From Leishmania martiniquensis (lineage: Eukaryota; Euglenozoa; Kinetoplastea; Trypanosomatida; Trypanosomatidae): 64,000 nucleotides of DNA. A program made the translations under genes and the position numbers. This document shows, piece by piece, positions 37,316-46,610 of this stretch. The first letter of the stretch is position 1, and every line of letters starts with the position of its first letter. The notes beneath the pieces are model-generated. The model was not told the origin of the DNA, made no database searches, and was given only the letters and a program-made list of their open reading frames with translations. Location of the stretch: NCBI RefSeq assembly GCF_017916325.1, contig NC_090150.1, forward strand, positions 111,436 to 175,435, written 5' to 3'.

Positions 37316-39358
37316 ATGACGCACGAGTTCCGCTCGCTCTTTCTCCCTCTCGCAGCGGAGGAACGGGCGGTCTTTTCAGATTTCTTCCCACTTCTCCTGA
37401 CCTCGGCCGCCTCGGTTCAGGAAGCAGCTGCAGCAGCAGCAGCGGTAGAGCGTTCACCGCAGCCGACGCCACCGGCTATGCCAGCCACAACAAATCTTCT
37501 TGGGACGACCTCCGTCTGCTTCTCAGAGATGGCAAATCACATCAGCGGTGGGCGTGGGCCCGCAGCGGGCGCTCAGGATCAGTGTGGCGTATCTTTGCGC
37601 TCTCTCGTATTTGCCGTCGGCAGCGCCAGGGCGGACGCGGTCATCGTTGTCCTGCGCAGCGGCCACATAGTGCTGTATGGACTCGATCGACTGCACACGC
37701 CGCCTTACGAGAAGTACCGCATCCGCCCCCTCCCCACCACGCAGCAGCTCATGGCGTCGCGCGGGAAGTCCCGCCAGCGCAACAGCACTGTCAGGGCCGC
37801 CAGTTCTGGCAAACGGGCGCAGGCCAGCGGTAGGGGCCGTCTCTCTGACACGAACAGCGTCGGAAGCAGCGGAGCAGAGGTGACTTGTGCTGCTCTTCTG
37901 CCGCTGCACATCGCATACTGCTGCCGTATTCCCCTTTCGGAGCCCTTCAGCTGCGCCACGGCATCGACTGGTGGACCGTGCCGCGGCGGGTCACGGGAGG
38001 GGAAAGAGGAGGACGTCGTGTACCTTCGAGGCGTCGTAGGCGGCAGCGATGGCCGTGTCAGCCTCTTCTCCGACTCGTCCTATACGCTGAGCTTCGCGGC
38101 GCACGACATCCCGGTCGCGCAGGTAGACGCCGTTCTACTCCCGCCCTGCACACTGGACAGGAGCGTCCCGACTAATGCAAGCCTCACAACCTCAGCGAGG
38201 TGCGACAACAGCACTGGAGCAGTCGTCAACGCAGCCGCGGCAGCTGCTGGCGAGCCAACGCCCGCTACGTTACAGAAACGGCAAGAGCTTTTGGCGCATG
38301 CCACGCAGCGACTTGGCCTCGTCACTAGCGGCAACGACGGTGTCGTGCTCCTCTGGAGGCGTCTGGGCGACTCGATGAGCCCCATCGTGGTAATACGCCC
38401 TTGCACCTTCTCTAGTCACGTTGCTTATGCGGTGCACCACCCTTCCGCTCTGTCTGCGCTGCTTTCTGCGCGGGCACCGCATTCCTCTCGCGAGGCTGCC
38501 ATCGATGCTGCGCTGGCTTGCCCACCCTCGTCTTTACTTCATGTTAATACCTCCTGTAAACGCGTGCTGCGTGTTCGCCAGCTCGCCTCGCTCTCGCCAA
38601 AGCCCGCGGGCGCGTCCGCGTCCTCCACCGTACATCACGAGTCAGCGGAGGAGGCGACCCCCACCTCGATAACTGCCGCGCTGCCAGGCTCGTGGGGGGC
38701 AACCGTGACAGCGATCGCCACGCACCACGCCGTCACCCTCGTCGCAATGGGTGCGTCGCTGCTGTCTCTCCTCCACCTCGATGCACGCTCCGCTGCGCGT
38801 GTGTGGAAAGCTGAGGATACCATCACGCAACTTGTGGTGCGGGACTCCGTGGCGCTGGCCGTGTGTGCTCGCAGCGGCATCGTGCACGTGCTCACCATCC
38901 ACCCCGGCACCGGGCAGGTGGTGCACCAGCGCGTTTACCATACATACAACAACCGCGCCGTCTACCACACCAGCCTGCACGTGGAGTCGCTCCTCATGAC
39001 GATCGTGGACGTGTGCGGATCGACGGAGCTCGTGCAACTACCAGCAGATGTATTACTGCAGAGCGAAGCGCAACCGCTCGGTGGCGACTACACAAGCAAC
39101 AACGCCGATGACTTGAACCTACTCGCCTCCATGGCAGCCCTGCGGGCGAAGGTGTGCATTGAGGACGTCCAAGGCGGCAGCAGCGCTGCCGTTGATAGTA
39201 GCGGTTCGCCAAACGTGGAGCAGCTGCGCCCAGCCGCCTCCTCCATGTCTGAGGCGAACGCTGCGCTCGATCACCTTAATGAACGGCTGCTGCTCGCGCG
39301 CTACGCGGTGCCAGAGGAGTGTGACGAATTTATGGCGACCAACATTCACGTCTTGTGA
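37316..39358 (+). CDS. Hypothetical protein, possible WD40-like beta-propeller, 680 aa
   Basis: No definite family. Several segments look like propeller blades: GGSDGRVSLFSDSSYTLSF near residue 242, SGNDGVVLLWRR near 338, and a C-terminal series (ASLLSLLHLDARSAARVWKA, ALAVCARSGIVHVLTI) around 480-540. The pattern of small loops followed by alternating hydrophobics and a near-terminal W fits WD40-like repeats, though the canonical GH...WD spacing is weak. Ala- and Ser-rich linkers (about 35-50 and 300-320) are probably disordered. The start at 37316 is the first ATG after a C/T tract. A scaffold role, for example in nuclear pore, trafficking or ribosome assembly, is only a guess. Confidence 0.65.
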   Translation: MTHEFRSLFLPLAAEERAVFSDFFPLLLTSAASVQEAAAAAAAVERSPQPTPPAMPATTNLLGTTSVCFSEMANHISGGRGPAAGAQDQCGVSLRSLVFAVGSARADAVIVVLRSGHIVLYGLDRLHTPPYEKYRIRPLPTTQQLMASRGKSRQRNSTVRAASSGKRAQASGRGRLSDTNSVGSSGAEVTCAALLPLHIAYCCRIPLSEPFSCATASTGGPCRGGSREGKEEDVVYLRGVVGGSDGRVSLFSDSSYTLSFAAHDIPVAQVDAVLLPPCTLDRSVPTNASLTTSARCDNSTGAVVNAAAAAAGEPTPATLQKRQELLAHATQRLGLVTSGNDGVVLLWRRLGDSMSPIVVIRPCTFSSHVAYAVHHPSALSALLSARAPHSSREAAIDAALACPPSSLLHVNTSCKRVLRVRQLASLSPKPAGASASSTVHHESAEEATPTSITAALPGSWGATVTAIATHHAVTLVAMGASLLSLLHLDARSAARVWKAEDTITQLVVRDSVALAVCARSGIVHVLTIHPGTGQVVHQRVYHTYNNRAVYHTSLHVESLLMTIVDVCGSTELVQLPADVLLQSEAQPLGGDYTSNNADDLNLLASMAALRAKVCIEDVQGGSSAAVDSSGSPNVEQLRPAASSMSEANAALDHLNERLLLARYAVPEECDEFMATNIHVL

Positions 39359-40226
39359 TGACAGTGCGTATGATGTACTCGCGTGGTGAGGAAAGCGATG
39401 CTCAGAGGACTCTGCTGCCCGCAAGACTCCGACCTGCCATTCATAAACATATATATATATGTGTGTATCTACGAGACGCACCTTCTACCCCTTTCCCTCC
39501 CCAGCGGCTCGCCTCCGTCCCCGTCATCCATCTCTCTGTTGCACATCTCTGTCGCGCCGCTTACTCGGTCTCTCTGTTCCTTCCCTTACGAACTTCTCTC
39601 CCTATCGCTGTGCATCTGTGCGATGCCCCACCACCACCACTACTATTTGCCACCGCTGCTGACTTGGAAAGGATTCGCGCTTGTGAGCGCTGTTTGACCA
39701 GTGCTGACACACAGACACACGCAGCTCAGATTTTAGTGCCCCGCTGACGCTCCCTCTCCCCCACTGCCCACCTTCCCAATCGCTCTCTCTCTCTCTTTCC
39801 CTTCGCCTTCCCCTCCGTCGCAGCGCTAAGCACGGCGCCGCTCCACTGACGCGCCCATCACCTGCCCCTCATCTGCTTCCGCTGCATACGCGCACACGCC
39901 TGCAGAGGAGCACTAACCGTTCATTCAAGTGACATCTCCCCACCCCACCCCTATACACGCTTACGAATAGGTCATTATAGTCGTACGTGAGAGAAAGGAG
40001 AGAGGGAGGCGGTCGTAGAAGCACGCGGAGACGCTCTGTCTGTGTGCTCTCCGCGTCCTACAGAACCTACGCGCCCCCTCCCCACCCTCTTTGAGTGCGC
40101 GTGTGGCAAGCTGCCTGCCGCAGCCACAGTCGCCAGTGCCCACCGATTACCTTACCCCACACACACACCACACCACACGCCCGCAAGTCTAAACTTAACA
40201 GGAAAGAGGCAGTGAGAGGAGAAGTG
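39359..40226. other. Intergenic region before PPR gene
   Basis: About 870 bases without a gene. It contains an (AT)n/(GT)n microsatellite at 39449-39466, pyrimidine tracts (39775-39820) and an (AC)n tract near 40156-40176 just before the PPR gene. Confidence 0.5.
39449..39466. repeat. (AT)n(GT)n microsatellite
   Basis: Six AT followed by GT dinucleotides in a GC-rich setting, about 90 bases after the stop of the beta-propeller-like gene. Confidence 0.75.
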
Positions 40227-42263
40227 ATGCTGCGGCGTTGTGTTCTCCCTTTGGCCCCGAGCATCCCGCGGAGCGTTTGGGACCCGGCGTACCACAACGA
40301 GAACTGGGTGGACAGCTACAGCACCAGCATTGCCGACCGCCGACACTGGCCAGCGAAGAAGTGGTCTGTCGGTCTCGAGCCACGCACCCCTCGAGATTGG
40401 CTACGCTTCTCTTGCCGCAACCTCGCCTACGCGTACAATGGCGCACTGCGCGCCTGCTCGACGTTCCCCGAGATGCTTGCCTACTACAAGGAGATGAAGC
40501 AGCGCGGGGTCAAGGTGGACGTGGACACACTGAACGCCCTGCTCTCGCGCGCCGCGCGTTACGAGCACATCCTGGTCGATGACGTCTTCCTCCTATTTGA
40601 CGAGCTCACTGCCTTGGGTGCCCGCCCTGATATTGCGTCTGTCGAAACGCTGCACACGGTGCTCGAACACGCCGCGCATCAGCCGCCGGAGTGGCGTGAG
40701 GCACGCCGCCGTCAGCTTGTGGAACTGTACCAGTACCTCGCGTTGGAAGAAATCGAACGCCTCGCCCCGCACCACGTCGACGCGCTGCTGTCTGCGCAGA
40801 TTGCACGTCTTCGAGGAAACCTCAAGCAACTCAACGCGAGCCTCAGCCCATCCGTATACCGGCGCTACTTCGCCGTGATCGACCTCGCTGAGACACTTAT
40901 CCGCGAAGTTCACCATTTTCTCTGGGAGTTCGTCGACGCTGATCACGCTGCGATGGACGTGCCATCGCTTCAGCTTCGCATACCCTTCGTCGCCTCCGTG
41001 CTGAAGCGACCGCCGGCAACGGCAGGCCCGGCACATTTAAAGGCGACCGACTTCGAGGACACGGACGTGTGTAGTGTGCTCCTGGCCGCCGTAGAGCGCT
41101 GCGTCGACGGCGACTTCCACGATAGCCGGCCTGTATCCGAGCGTCGCATGTGCCTCGCCCTGCTGACGGTGCTCACGTCTAGCGGTGTCCTCTGCTCTGC
41201 CGATCTTGTAGCCCAAATGATGGACGTCGTGAAGTACTCGCGCGATGATCGAGCACGCGACCGCGATGCGCAGCGACTCATGCGGTACGCCCTGCGCGGG
41301 TCGTCGGCTGCCAACGACGCCAAGTACCGCGAGCTTTGGCGCGCTGTGGCGCCCCCTGTCGATGCGCGGGTGGTGGGGCGCTACCTGGCCAGCAGGGACC
41401 CGTGGTCGCCGGTGCACATCTGCTATGACCAAAGCTTTCGCCTTCGATCGTTTGCGACGCTGCAGCGGAGCGGGAGGCGCGAGGGCAGCAGCGCCGCCGC
41501 GGCGCCAGCGGCGGCGGTTGTCGAGGCTGAGATATCTTCCGCCGATTCAGCGGCCGTAGAACCGGCAGAAGCGTTGGAAGGTGTGAAGGCCGGCTTGCCC
41601 CCCAGCGTTGTTGCCAAGACAGCGGAGGCCCTGCGGCAGCGCTGGGATGACGTGCGCAAACTGATTGATATCACGGGCGTCCTCAGGGTCGCGGAGGGTG
41701 TGACAGACGCGATAGCGCAGCAGGCGATGGAGGTCTTCACGGGTGCGGCGGTGTTTCTGCGTGGTGTGGCCACGGGCTGCCGCTACGGTGAGTTGGCGGA
41801 CGCGTTAGCTATTCAGGCGGTGGGCGATGGGCAGCAGGAGCGGAACGGCGCGCCGCGCTCGATGCCGCGTGAAGGGGCCACAACCACAGCAGACGCCGTG
41901 TGCAGCAAGAGCAATACGGGTGCAGAGCTGTACGCTAGCGACCTCGACTTTGATGTATGGCAGCAGCTCCTGCAGTGCGTGCAGCAGCTGCGTCAGGATA
42001 TGGAGCAGTTCATCGCGCGGCAGTACGAGGCGCATGGCCGGCAGCTGGAGCCCGAGTTCGAGTGCTGGGAGGCTATGCTCGTGGTGCTGCGCTGCATTTT
42101 GGATTTCTGTCTTGTGCACATGCAGCAGTACGGCCGTGCGGCCGGCGGTGGCACGGCGGAGAGTCTCTTTCAACAGTCCGCGCAGCTGCGCATGCAGTTG
42201 GTGGAAGAGAGCCGCACCCGTTTTAATGGCCGCATGCGCATACTTTGGCTCCAGGAAGTGTAA
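40227..42263 (+). CDS. PPR-repeat protein, probably mitochondrial, 678 aa
   Basis: The N-terminus (MLRRCVLPLAPSIPRSVWD) is basic and hydrophobic like a mitochondrial presequence. Residues 65-150 contain pentatricopeptide-like helical pairs: AYNGALRACSTFPEMLAYYK, then EMKQRGVKVDVDTLNALLSR, then DVFLLFDELTALGARPDIAS. PPR proteins bind RNA, and in trypanosomatids many are components of the mitochondrial ribosome or of kinetoplast RNA processing. The rest is largely helical, with an Ala-rich linker (about 415-440) and a C-terminal helical domain (CWEAMLVVLRCILDFCLVHM). The frame is open back to a GTG at 40095, but that extension is UTR-like, so I use the first ATG at 40227. The exact role, rRNA or mRNA binding, is unknown. 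Confidence 0.75.
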   Translation: MLRRCVLPLAPSIPRSVWDPAYHNENWVDSYSTSIADRRHWPAKKWSVGLEPRTPRDWLRFSCRNLAYAYNGALRACSTFPEMLAYYKEMKQRGVKVDVDTLNALLSRAARYEHILVDDVFLLFDELTALGARPDIASVETLHTVLEHAAHQPPEWREARRRQLVELYQYLALEEIERLAPHHVDALLSAQIARLRGNLKQLNASLSPSVYRRYFAVIDLAETLIREVHHFLWEFVDADHAAMDVPSLQLRIPFVASVLKRPPATAGPAHLKATDFEDTDVCSVLLAAVERCVDGDFHDSRPVSERRMCLALLTVLTSSGVLCSADLVAQMMDVVKYSRDDRARDRDAQRLMRYALRGSSAANDAKYRELWRAVAPPVDARVVGRYLASRDPWSPVHICYDQSFRLRSFATLQRSGRREGSSAAAAPAAAVVEAEISSADSAAVEPAEALEGVKAGLPPSVVAKTAEALRQRWDDVRKLIDITGVLRVAEGVTDAIAQQAMEVFTGAAVFLRGVATGCRYGELADALAIQAVGDGQQERNGAPRSMPREGATTTADAVCSKSNTGAELYASDLDFDVWQQLLQCVQQLRQDMEQFIARQYEAHGRQLEPEFECWEAMLVVLRCILDFCLVHMQQYGRAAGGGTAESLFQQSAQLRMQLVEESRTRFNGRMRILWLQEV

Positions 42264-43178
42264 GCTGATGATCTCGCCAGCGGCTGCGGCGGTGGTGGCG
42301 ACAGGAAAGGGCTTTTGTGCGCTTTTACGGGAGGCCCCTCACCGATTGGCATACGTACACAGCAGAAGACCGCGTGCGCGCGCTTGTGAGCCAATCAGCC
42401 ACTCAGTGTGTCTGTGTGTGTGTGTGTGTTCCAGCATGCGACTGCAGTACGTGGCACTGTATGCTGCCTGCGCGTTTGCTGCATGTTGGTGGTCGCCAAG
42501 ACGCGCGTCGTGAGGGGAGAAAGAGAGTGAGAGAGTGGCAGTGATGGTAGGGGGCTGGTGAGGTGCGTCACTTGGCCAGGTGATGAGCGCGCATTCGTCG
42601 TCCTCTCATCGCCCTCCCCCCGCCCCTCGTCTTTCTGGGCTTCGTTTTCCTCGTTCGCGCGCACGCGTGCGTAAAGGGAAGAGAGATGGTGTCTCGCCCC
42701 CCTCAAGCGAAAACGTACGCAGCCGCGCTCCGACATGCAACCTGTATGCGCGCACTGCTTCATCTTCTCCGCTCTCGGACATCCTTTTGCCGCGTTGCAC
42801 AGCAGTCTGTGGAGCGCACGCCGCATCGCGCCTCATCCCTCGCGGCAGGTGCTGTGTGGCCCCTTTTCGTTCTCTGTACACCCGCACCACGCTGCGTTGG
42901 TGGGAGTGGGCGAGGTGAAAACGCGAGAGGAAGCTGTGACGGCCATGCGCACGTGCACAGCCTCTCCGTTCCCTGCATCGCCATGGTGTGCTGTTGCTTC
43001 TCTTCTCCTCACATCGAACTCCTCATCCGCTGGTCTCTTCCTGCGCCTCATCTACCCAGCGCTCTTGCGTAATGTTGCACACAAGCGCGCACGCACACAC
43101 GCCACACACACACACACCTCCGGTTCTTGCATCTCTTAGCGCAGCGCACCCGCAACGCGCTCTGCTTTTGGTGCACCA
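42264..43178. other. Intergenic region before small membrane protein
   Basis: About 900 bases with (GT)n at 42407-42429, a C-rich stretch near 42611-42625 and an (AC)n tract near 43094-43118. No supported gene. Confidence 0.5.
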
Positions 43179-43577
43179 ATGCGGCCGTCAGCCGCTAAAG
43201 GTGCGGATGAGCCACCGTCTGCGCAGCCAATGCCAGGCGGGGTGCCGCTCTCTCCCTTTGGCCCCAATGGCCCGGACATGACGCAGCTGATGCGGTATAT
43301 ACCTGTCATCATGCAGGTGGCGAGTGAGATCCCGGGAATCGTGGTTGGATTTCTCGCGACGATGGCGTACATGCTGGTCGTGGTCTGCCGGAAGGGCTTC
43401 ACGGAGACAGTGTCGCCTGTCGCCGGCTTTCACCTGTTCGCATTCTTTCTCCTCCGCGAGCTGATCGAGCCGTGGCAGCAGGGGCAGGCACGCGCGCAGG
43501 CGGCACGGGCGCGCGAGGCGCAGCGGCGCTCCTTCACCTCGGACATCGCGATGCAGTATCGTGAGAAGCTCGACTGA
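43179..43577 (+). CDS. Small conserved hypothetical membrane protein, 132 aa
   Basis: No family recognised. The first 40 residues are Pro/Gly-rich (PPSAQPMPGGVPLSPFGPN). Two hydrophobic segments follow, around IPGIVVGFLATMAYMLVVVC and AGFHLFAFFLLRELI, then a highly charged Ala/Arg/Gln-rich tail (QGQARAQAARAREAQRR) that is probably helical. This looks like a small two-pass membrane protein with both ends on the same side. The composition is coding-like and unlike the surrounding UTRs, and the ATG at 43179 is the first in frame. Mitochondrial inner membrane or ER location is possible; nothing in the sequence settles it. Confidence 0.65.
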   Translation: MRPSAAKGADEPPSAQPMPGGVPLSPFGPNGPDMTQLMRYIPVIMQVASEIPGIVVGFLATMAYMLVVVCRKGFTETVSPVAGFHLFAFFLLRELIEPWQQGQARAQAARAREAQRRSFTSDIAMQYREKLD

Positions 43578-43699
43578 TTCATCGAGCAAGTGTGCGTGAT
43601 GTGTGTGTGTGTGCCCGTGGAGTTGGCGTGCGGTGAGTAAATGAGCCTGTGCTTGCTTGTGCTCCGTTGTCTCTGTCCTTTGGGGAAGAGGGGGAAGGA

Positions 43700-43975
43700 G
43701 GACGGCGATGGCGGCGGGGACGTCAGAAGGCTGTCACCACGCCCCTTTTGACCTCAGTCAGTTCCACCCTGGTGCCAGCTGGCAGTGTGTCAGTCAGCGG
43801 GTGAGGAACACAGGAGGGCCAGGAAAGGGCGAACCCTCCCTCCGCGTTGCGTTGCTGAAATCGTCGGAGAGTCACTTCGATCTCATAAGAACGGACCGCT
43901 TCCGCCACTGCCCCTCGCCTGACGCCGCCCCCCCAGCAGGGTTGGCGAGCACGTCCATCGCATGTTAGAAAAATA
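43700..43975. mobile_element. Possible degenerate retroposon (SIDER-like)
   Basis: A 3'-UTR segment with mixed base composition, without C/T tracts, and ending in an A-rich AAAAATAAA. Short interspersed degenerated retroposons (SIDER) are common in Leishmania 3' UTRs and have an A-rich tail. I cannot show a match to the SIDER consensus from memory. It could instead be a relic gene fragment: the reverse strand carries a 61-codon frame of coding-like composition. Confidence 0.25.
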
Positions 43976-44334
43976 AACGAATGACAGTGCCCTTCTGCTC
44001 AGTTGTTGCCTTCTCCGCGCTGTATTCCACCTCACACTCGTGTGGGCTGAAGCGATTCGACCCCACGTGCCGACACAGTCGCAACCAGCCCACTTCCCAG
44101 TCCACATTACCTCACTCCAAAGCGCATCCCAACTCATTGATCGCTCCTCGTGCGCGAGAGCGCCTATACAGAGCCGCTGCCCTCGTGAGCGCTGCTGTCC
44201 AAGTATTTGGACGCTCTGCCCCGACGTGCGTCATTGATCTCTTAGGTGCCCGCACTCATACGCAGGCGCTCGTGCAGATACCGACCGACTCTAACTTCGT
44301 ACCTCACTTCTCCCTCCCTCTTTTGCCCCGGCGC

Positions 44335-44336
44335 AG
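44335..44336 (+). promoter_or_regulatory. Probable spliced-leader acceptor before 44341 gene
   Basis: The tract at 44307-44327 is nearly all C and T and ends in CGGCGCAG, only four bases before the ATG. A very short 5' UTR would result unless an upstream AG is used. Confidence 0.35.
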
Positions 44337-44340
44337 CAGT

Positions 44341-45321
44341 ATGAACGTGTACACGTCGGACGGGCTGCTGGTGAGAGGAGCCACCGAGACAGGCGCTCTC
44401 TCAGCGTGGCAAGGGCAACAGCTCATCTCCATCTATCGGCTCTTCCTTCAACTGCATCACGCCGGCACCGGCACGATGCGCATCAAAGACATGATGAAGC
44501 CGGAAGCGACGGACGTGGCTGGCGAGCACGGCGGCGGTGGAGCCGGTGGCGATAGAAACGCTGATCGCCGCGGTGGCGGGGCTGGCCGTGGCGCTTCTGG
44601 AGCAGTGAACGCCAACTGGAATTCGCTGCTGCCGTCTATGCTGGAGACGACGGCGTACACCAGCAGCATCGCTGTCGTCTCCGCCGGCACCCCGTACCCC
44701 ATGTTCCTGTTGTCCTCCAACGCCATCCCTGAGACACATCGACTGCGCGGATTCGCCTCTGCAGCAGGGGCGCCACAGCAGCAGCAGCAGCACACGGCGG
44801 CCACCACCGCTGCCACAAAAAACAAAAACCGCAGCGCCAACGGGTGTGAGGAAATCGCAGTGCGGTGGAGTCTCCTGGTGAAGCAGCGCTCGCCCTGCCC
44901 TTCCGCGGCGGTGGCGAGTGCTGCGGCCGGTGCTGCAACGGCGTCTCCTGCTGGCGCACCGACCTCTGTGACGACGAAGGTGAGCGCCACGGCAGCAAAG
45001 GATGCGAAGACGCAAGTCGGTGAGGATACAGCAGTGGGCCGTGTGTGTGTCATGAGTGAGCGCCCTTTCTCGATGCCGAGCATGGCGTCTGCTGATGACG
45101 TCTCTTCAGTGGCGCCGGCGGCCACCACCACGGCGCGCACTGCGGCCGTCGCACCGTGCGCCCATCCATTCGGTTGGACGGCCGCGGAGCTGCAGGTGCA
45201 CACGACGAAGCAGGTTATGGTGTGCACCGCGACGGAGCTGCCACTCGACCTTAGCGGAGGCGCAGAGGATGGCAACTCGCCGCTGCTGTTCTGCTGCTCA
45301 ACGCATCCCGCCTCGGCTTAA
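44341..45321 (+). CDS. Hypothetical protein, 326 aa
   Basis: No family recognised. The N-terminal third (NVYTSDGLLVRGATETGALS, then QQLISIYRLFLQLHHAG) looks folded. It is followed by a Gly-rich loop (GEHGGGGAGGDRN), a second ordered stretch (SLLPSMLETTAYTSSIAVVS with PMFLLSSNAIPE), and Gln/Ala/Thr-rich linkers. A last ordered piece lies near the C-terminus (GWTAAELQVHTTKQVMVCTA). The frame is open upstream to 43981, but that region is UTR and lies across the likely acceptor at 44335-44336, so the ATG at 44341 is chosen. It is a conserved-looking cytosolic or nuclear protein of unknown function. Confidence 0.62.
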   Translation: MNVYTSDGLLVRGATETGALSAWQGQQLISIYRLFLQLHHAGTGTMRIKDMMKPEATDVAGEHGGGGAGGDRNADRRGGGAGRGASGAVNANWNSLLPSMLETTAYTSSIAVVSAGTPYPMFLLSSNAIPETHRLRGFASAAGAPQQQQQHTAATTAATKNKNRSANGCEEIAVRWSLLVKQRSPCPSAAVASAAAGAATASPAGAPTSVTTKVSATAAKDAKTQVGEDTAVGRVCVMSERPFSMPSMASADDVSSVAPAATTTARTAAVAPCAHPFGWTAAELQVHTTKQVMVCTATELPLDLSGGAEDGNSPLLFCCSTHPASA

Positions 45322-46586
45322 CCACCCAGTCGTCAGGAGCCGCGCATGCGTGCTTCTGTGTCTTGGTACAAGCCATCGAGAGCGTCAAGACGCCCAAGCA
45401 GAACCGCTACCCAAGCGCCCTATTTAACCCCCCCTCTCCCCCGACCGAGTGGCTTGTGCGGCTCTTTTCATGTCTCGGCGCTGCTCCTGCTGCTGTCACG
45501 CGAACGGCGCAGCGATTTTATTGAGTGACTCCCGAATGATCGCCATCTGAGCGCCCCTTTCCCTTTCCCCTTATGGTCTTCTGTACGTGCTTTGCTGTGC
45601 ATCGTAGCGCATCCGTGAACCCTTGTCGGCTGCCCGTCTCCCTCCCCTCCCCCTCCACCCCTTCCCGTGTGTGTGTGTGTGCCGCACAGCTTTGCCCAGG
45701 TCTCGAGTCACTCTACTGAGGGAGTGTTGGAGAAGAAACATGGCGAGAATTGGCCACGGCGAACTTTCACTGTATGGAGCTGCACGCACGACTGACACTC
45801 TGGCGCAGGTCAGCCCCGCACTGAGGTCGCCGTCTGTCCCCTCCCTTCACTTTCTCTCTGTCTGTCTTTCCAACGGCAATGCGCTGGTGAGTATCGATGG
45901 ATTCTGCGCGAGGACGTGAACTGCGCTCGATTCAAGAGCCGTCCGCGCACGAATGCGAGGGCGCACGCGCGGGCAGACAGGCATGGCTGCACGTATGGCG
46001 CCGCGTCTTCCCACTTGCGCGCTTCGTCGCATGACTTGCCTTTGCTTCCCTCTTCGCCTCTCGCTCACGCGCGCCTCTCTTCCTTGGGCTGCGTCTACGC
46101 TCCCCTTTCTCTTCCACTCTCCTGCGATTCCGCTCCATACATGCACACACGACAATCCCTGCGCACGTGGCAGCACTTACTTCGGTCATCTCGCATTCAC
46201 CCGTTGCGTGTTCGACAGCACTCTCCTCTCATAATTTGTGGTATACTCCTCACACGCGCCTCGCACCGCACCAAGAGCCTGAGAAGAAGCAAGGCGTTGT
46301 AGCGAAAGAAAAGTCGTGAGTGTGTCGGCGCCAGCGCGCCCGAGCATCCGCATCAGGTACTGCAAACGAAGCGGAAGGAGAAATTGGTGCACGAGAGAGC
46401 GAAGGGCGCGGACACGCTTCTTTTTCTTCGAGGCCTTCATCACCGTTTTCCCTCCCCTTACGCGCGCGCCTTCTGTTCGTGACTTTGTCCTCTCACTTCA
46501 GCGCGCAAGGAGAGCGGCACACGCATCCACACCACACCGTCAGAGGTCTCCCCTCCCATCCCCGTTTCTTGCCACCAATAAGCGCA

Positions 46587-46610
46587 TACACACACATATA
46601 TATATATAAT
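46587..46610. repeat. (AC)n(AT)n microsatellite
   Basis: A CACACA run merges into ATATATATATATAA and then a T5 tract, one of few AT-rich spots in the region. Confidence 0.75.

Larger units (their letters stand above)
43578..44340. other. Intergenic region with an atypical 270-bp segment
   Basis: 763 bases. After (GT)n near 43600-43614 comes a segment (about 43700-43975) of balanced composition unlike other spacers, ending in an A-rich stretch; see the separate entry. A pyrimidine tract (44307-44327) and AG at 44335-44336 precede the next ATG. Confidence 0.5.
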
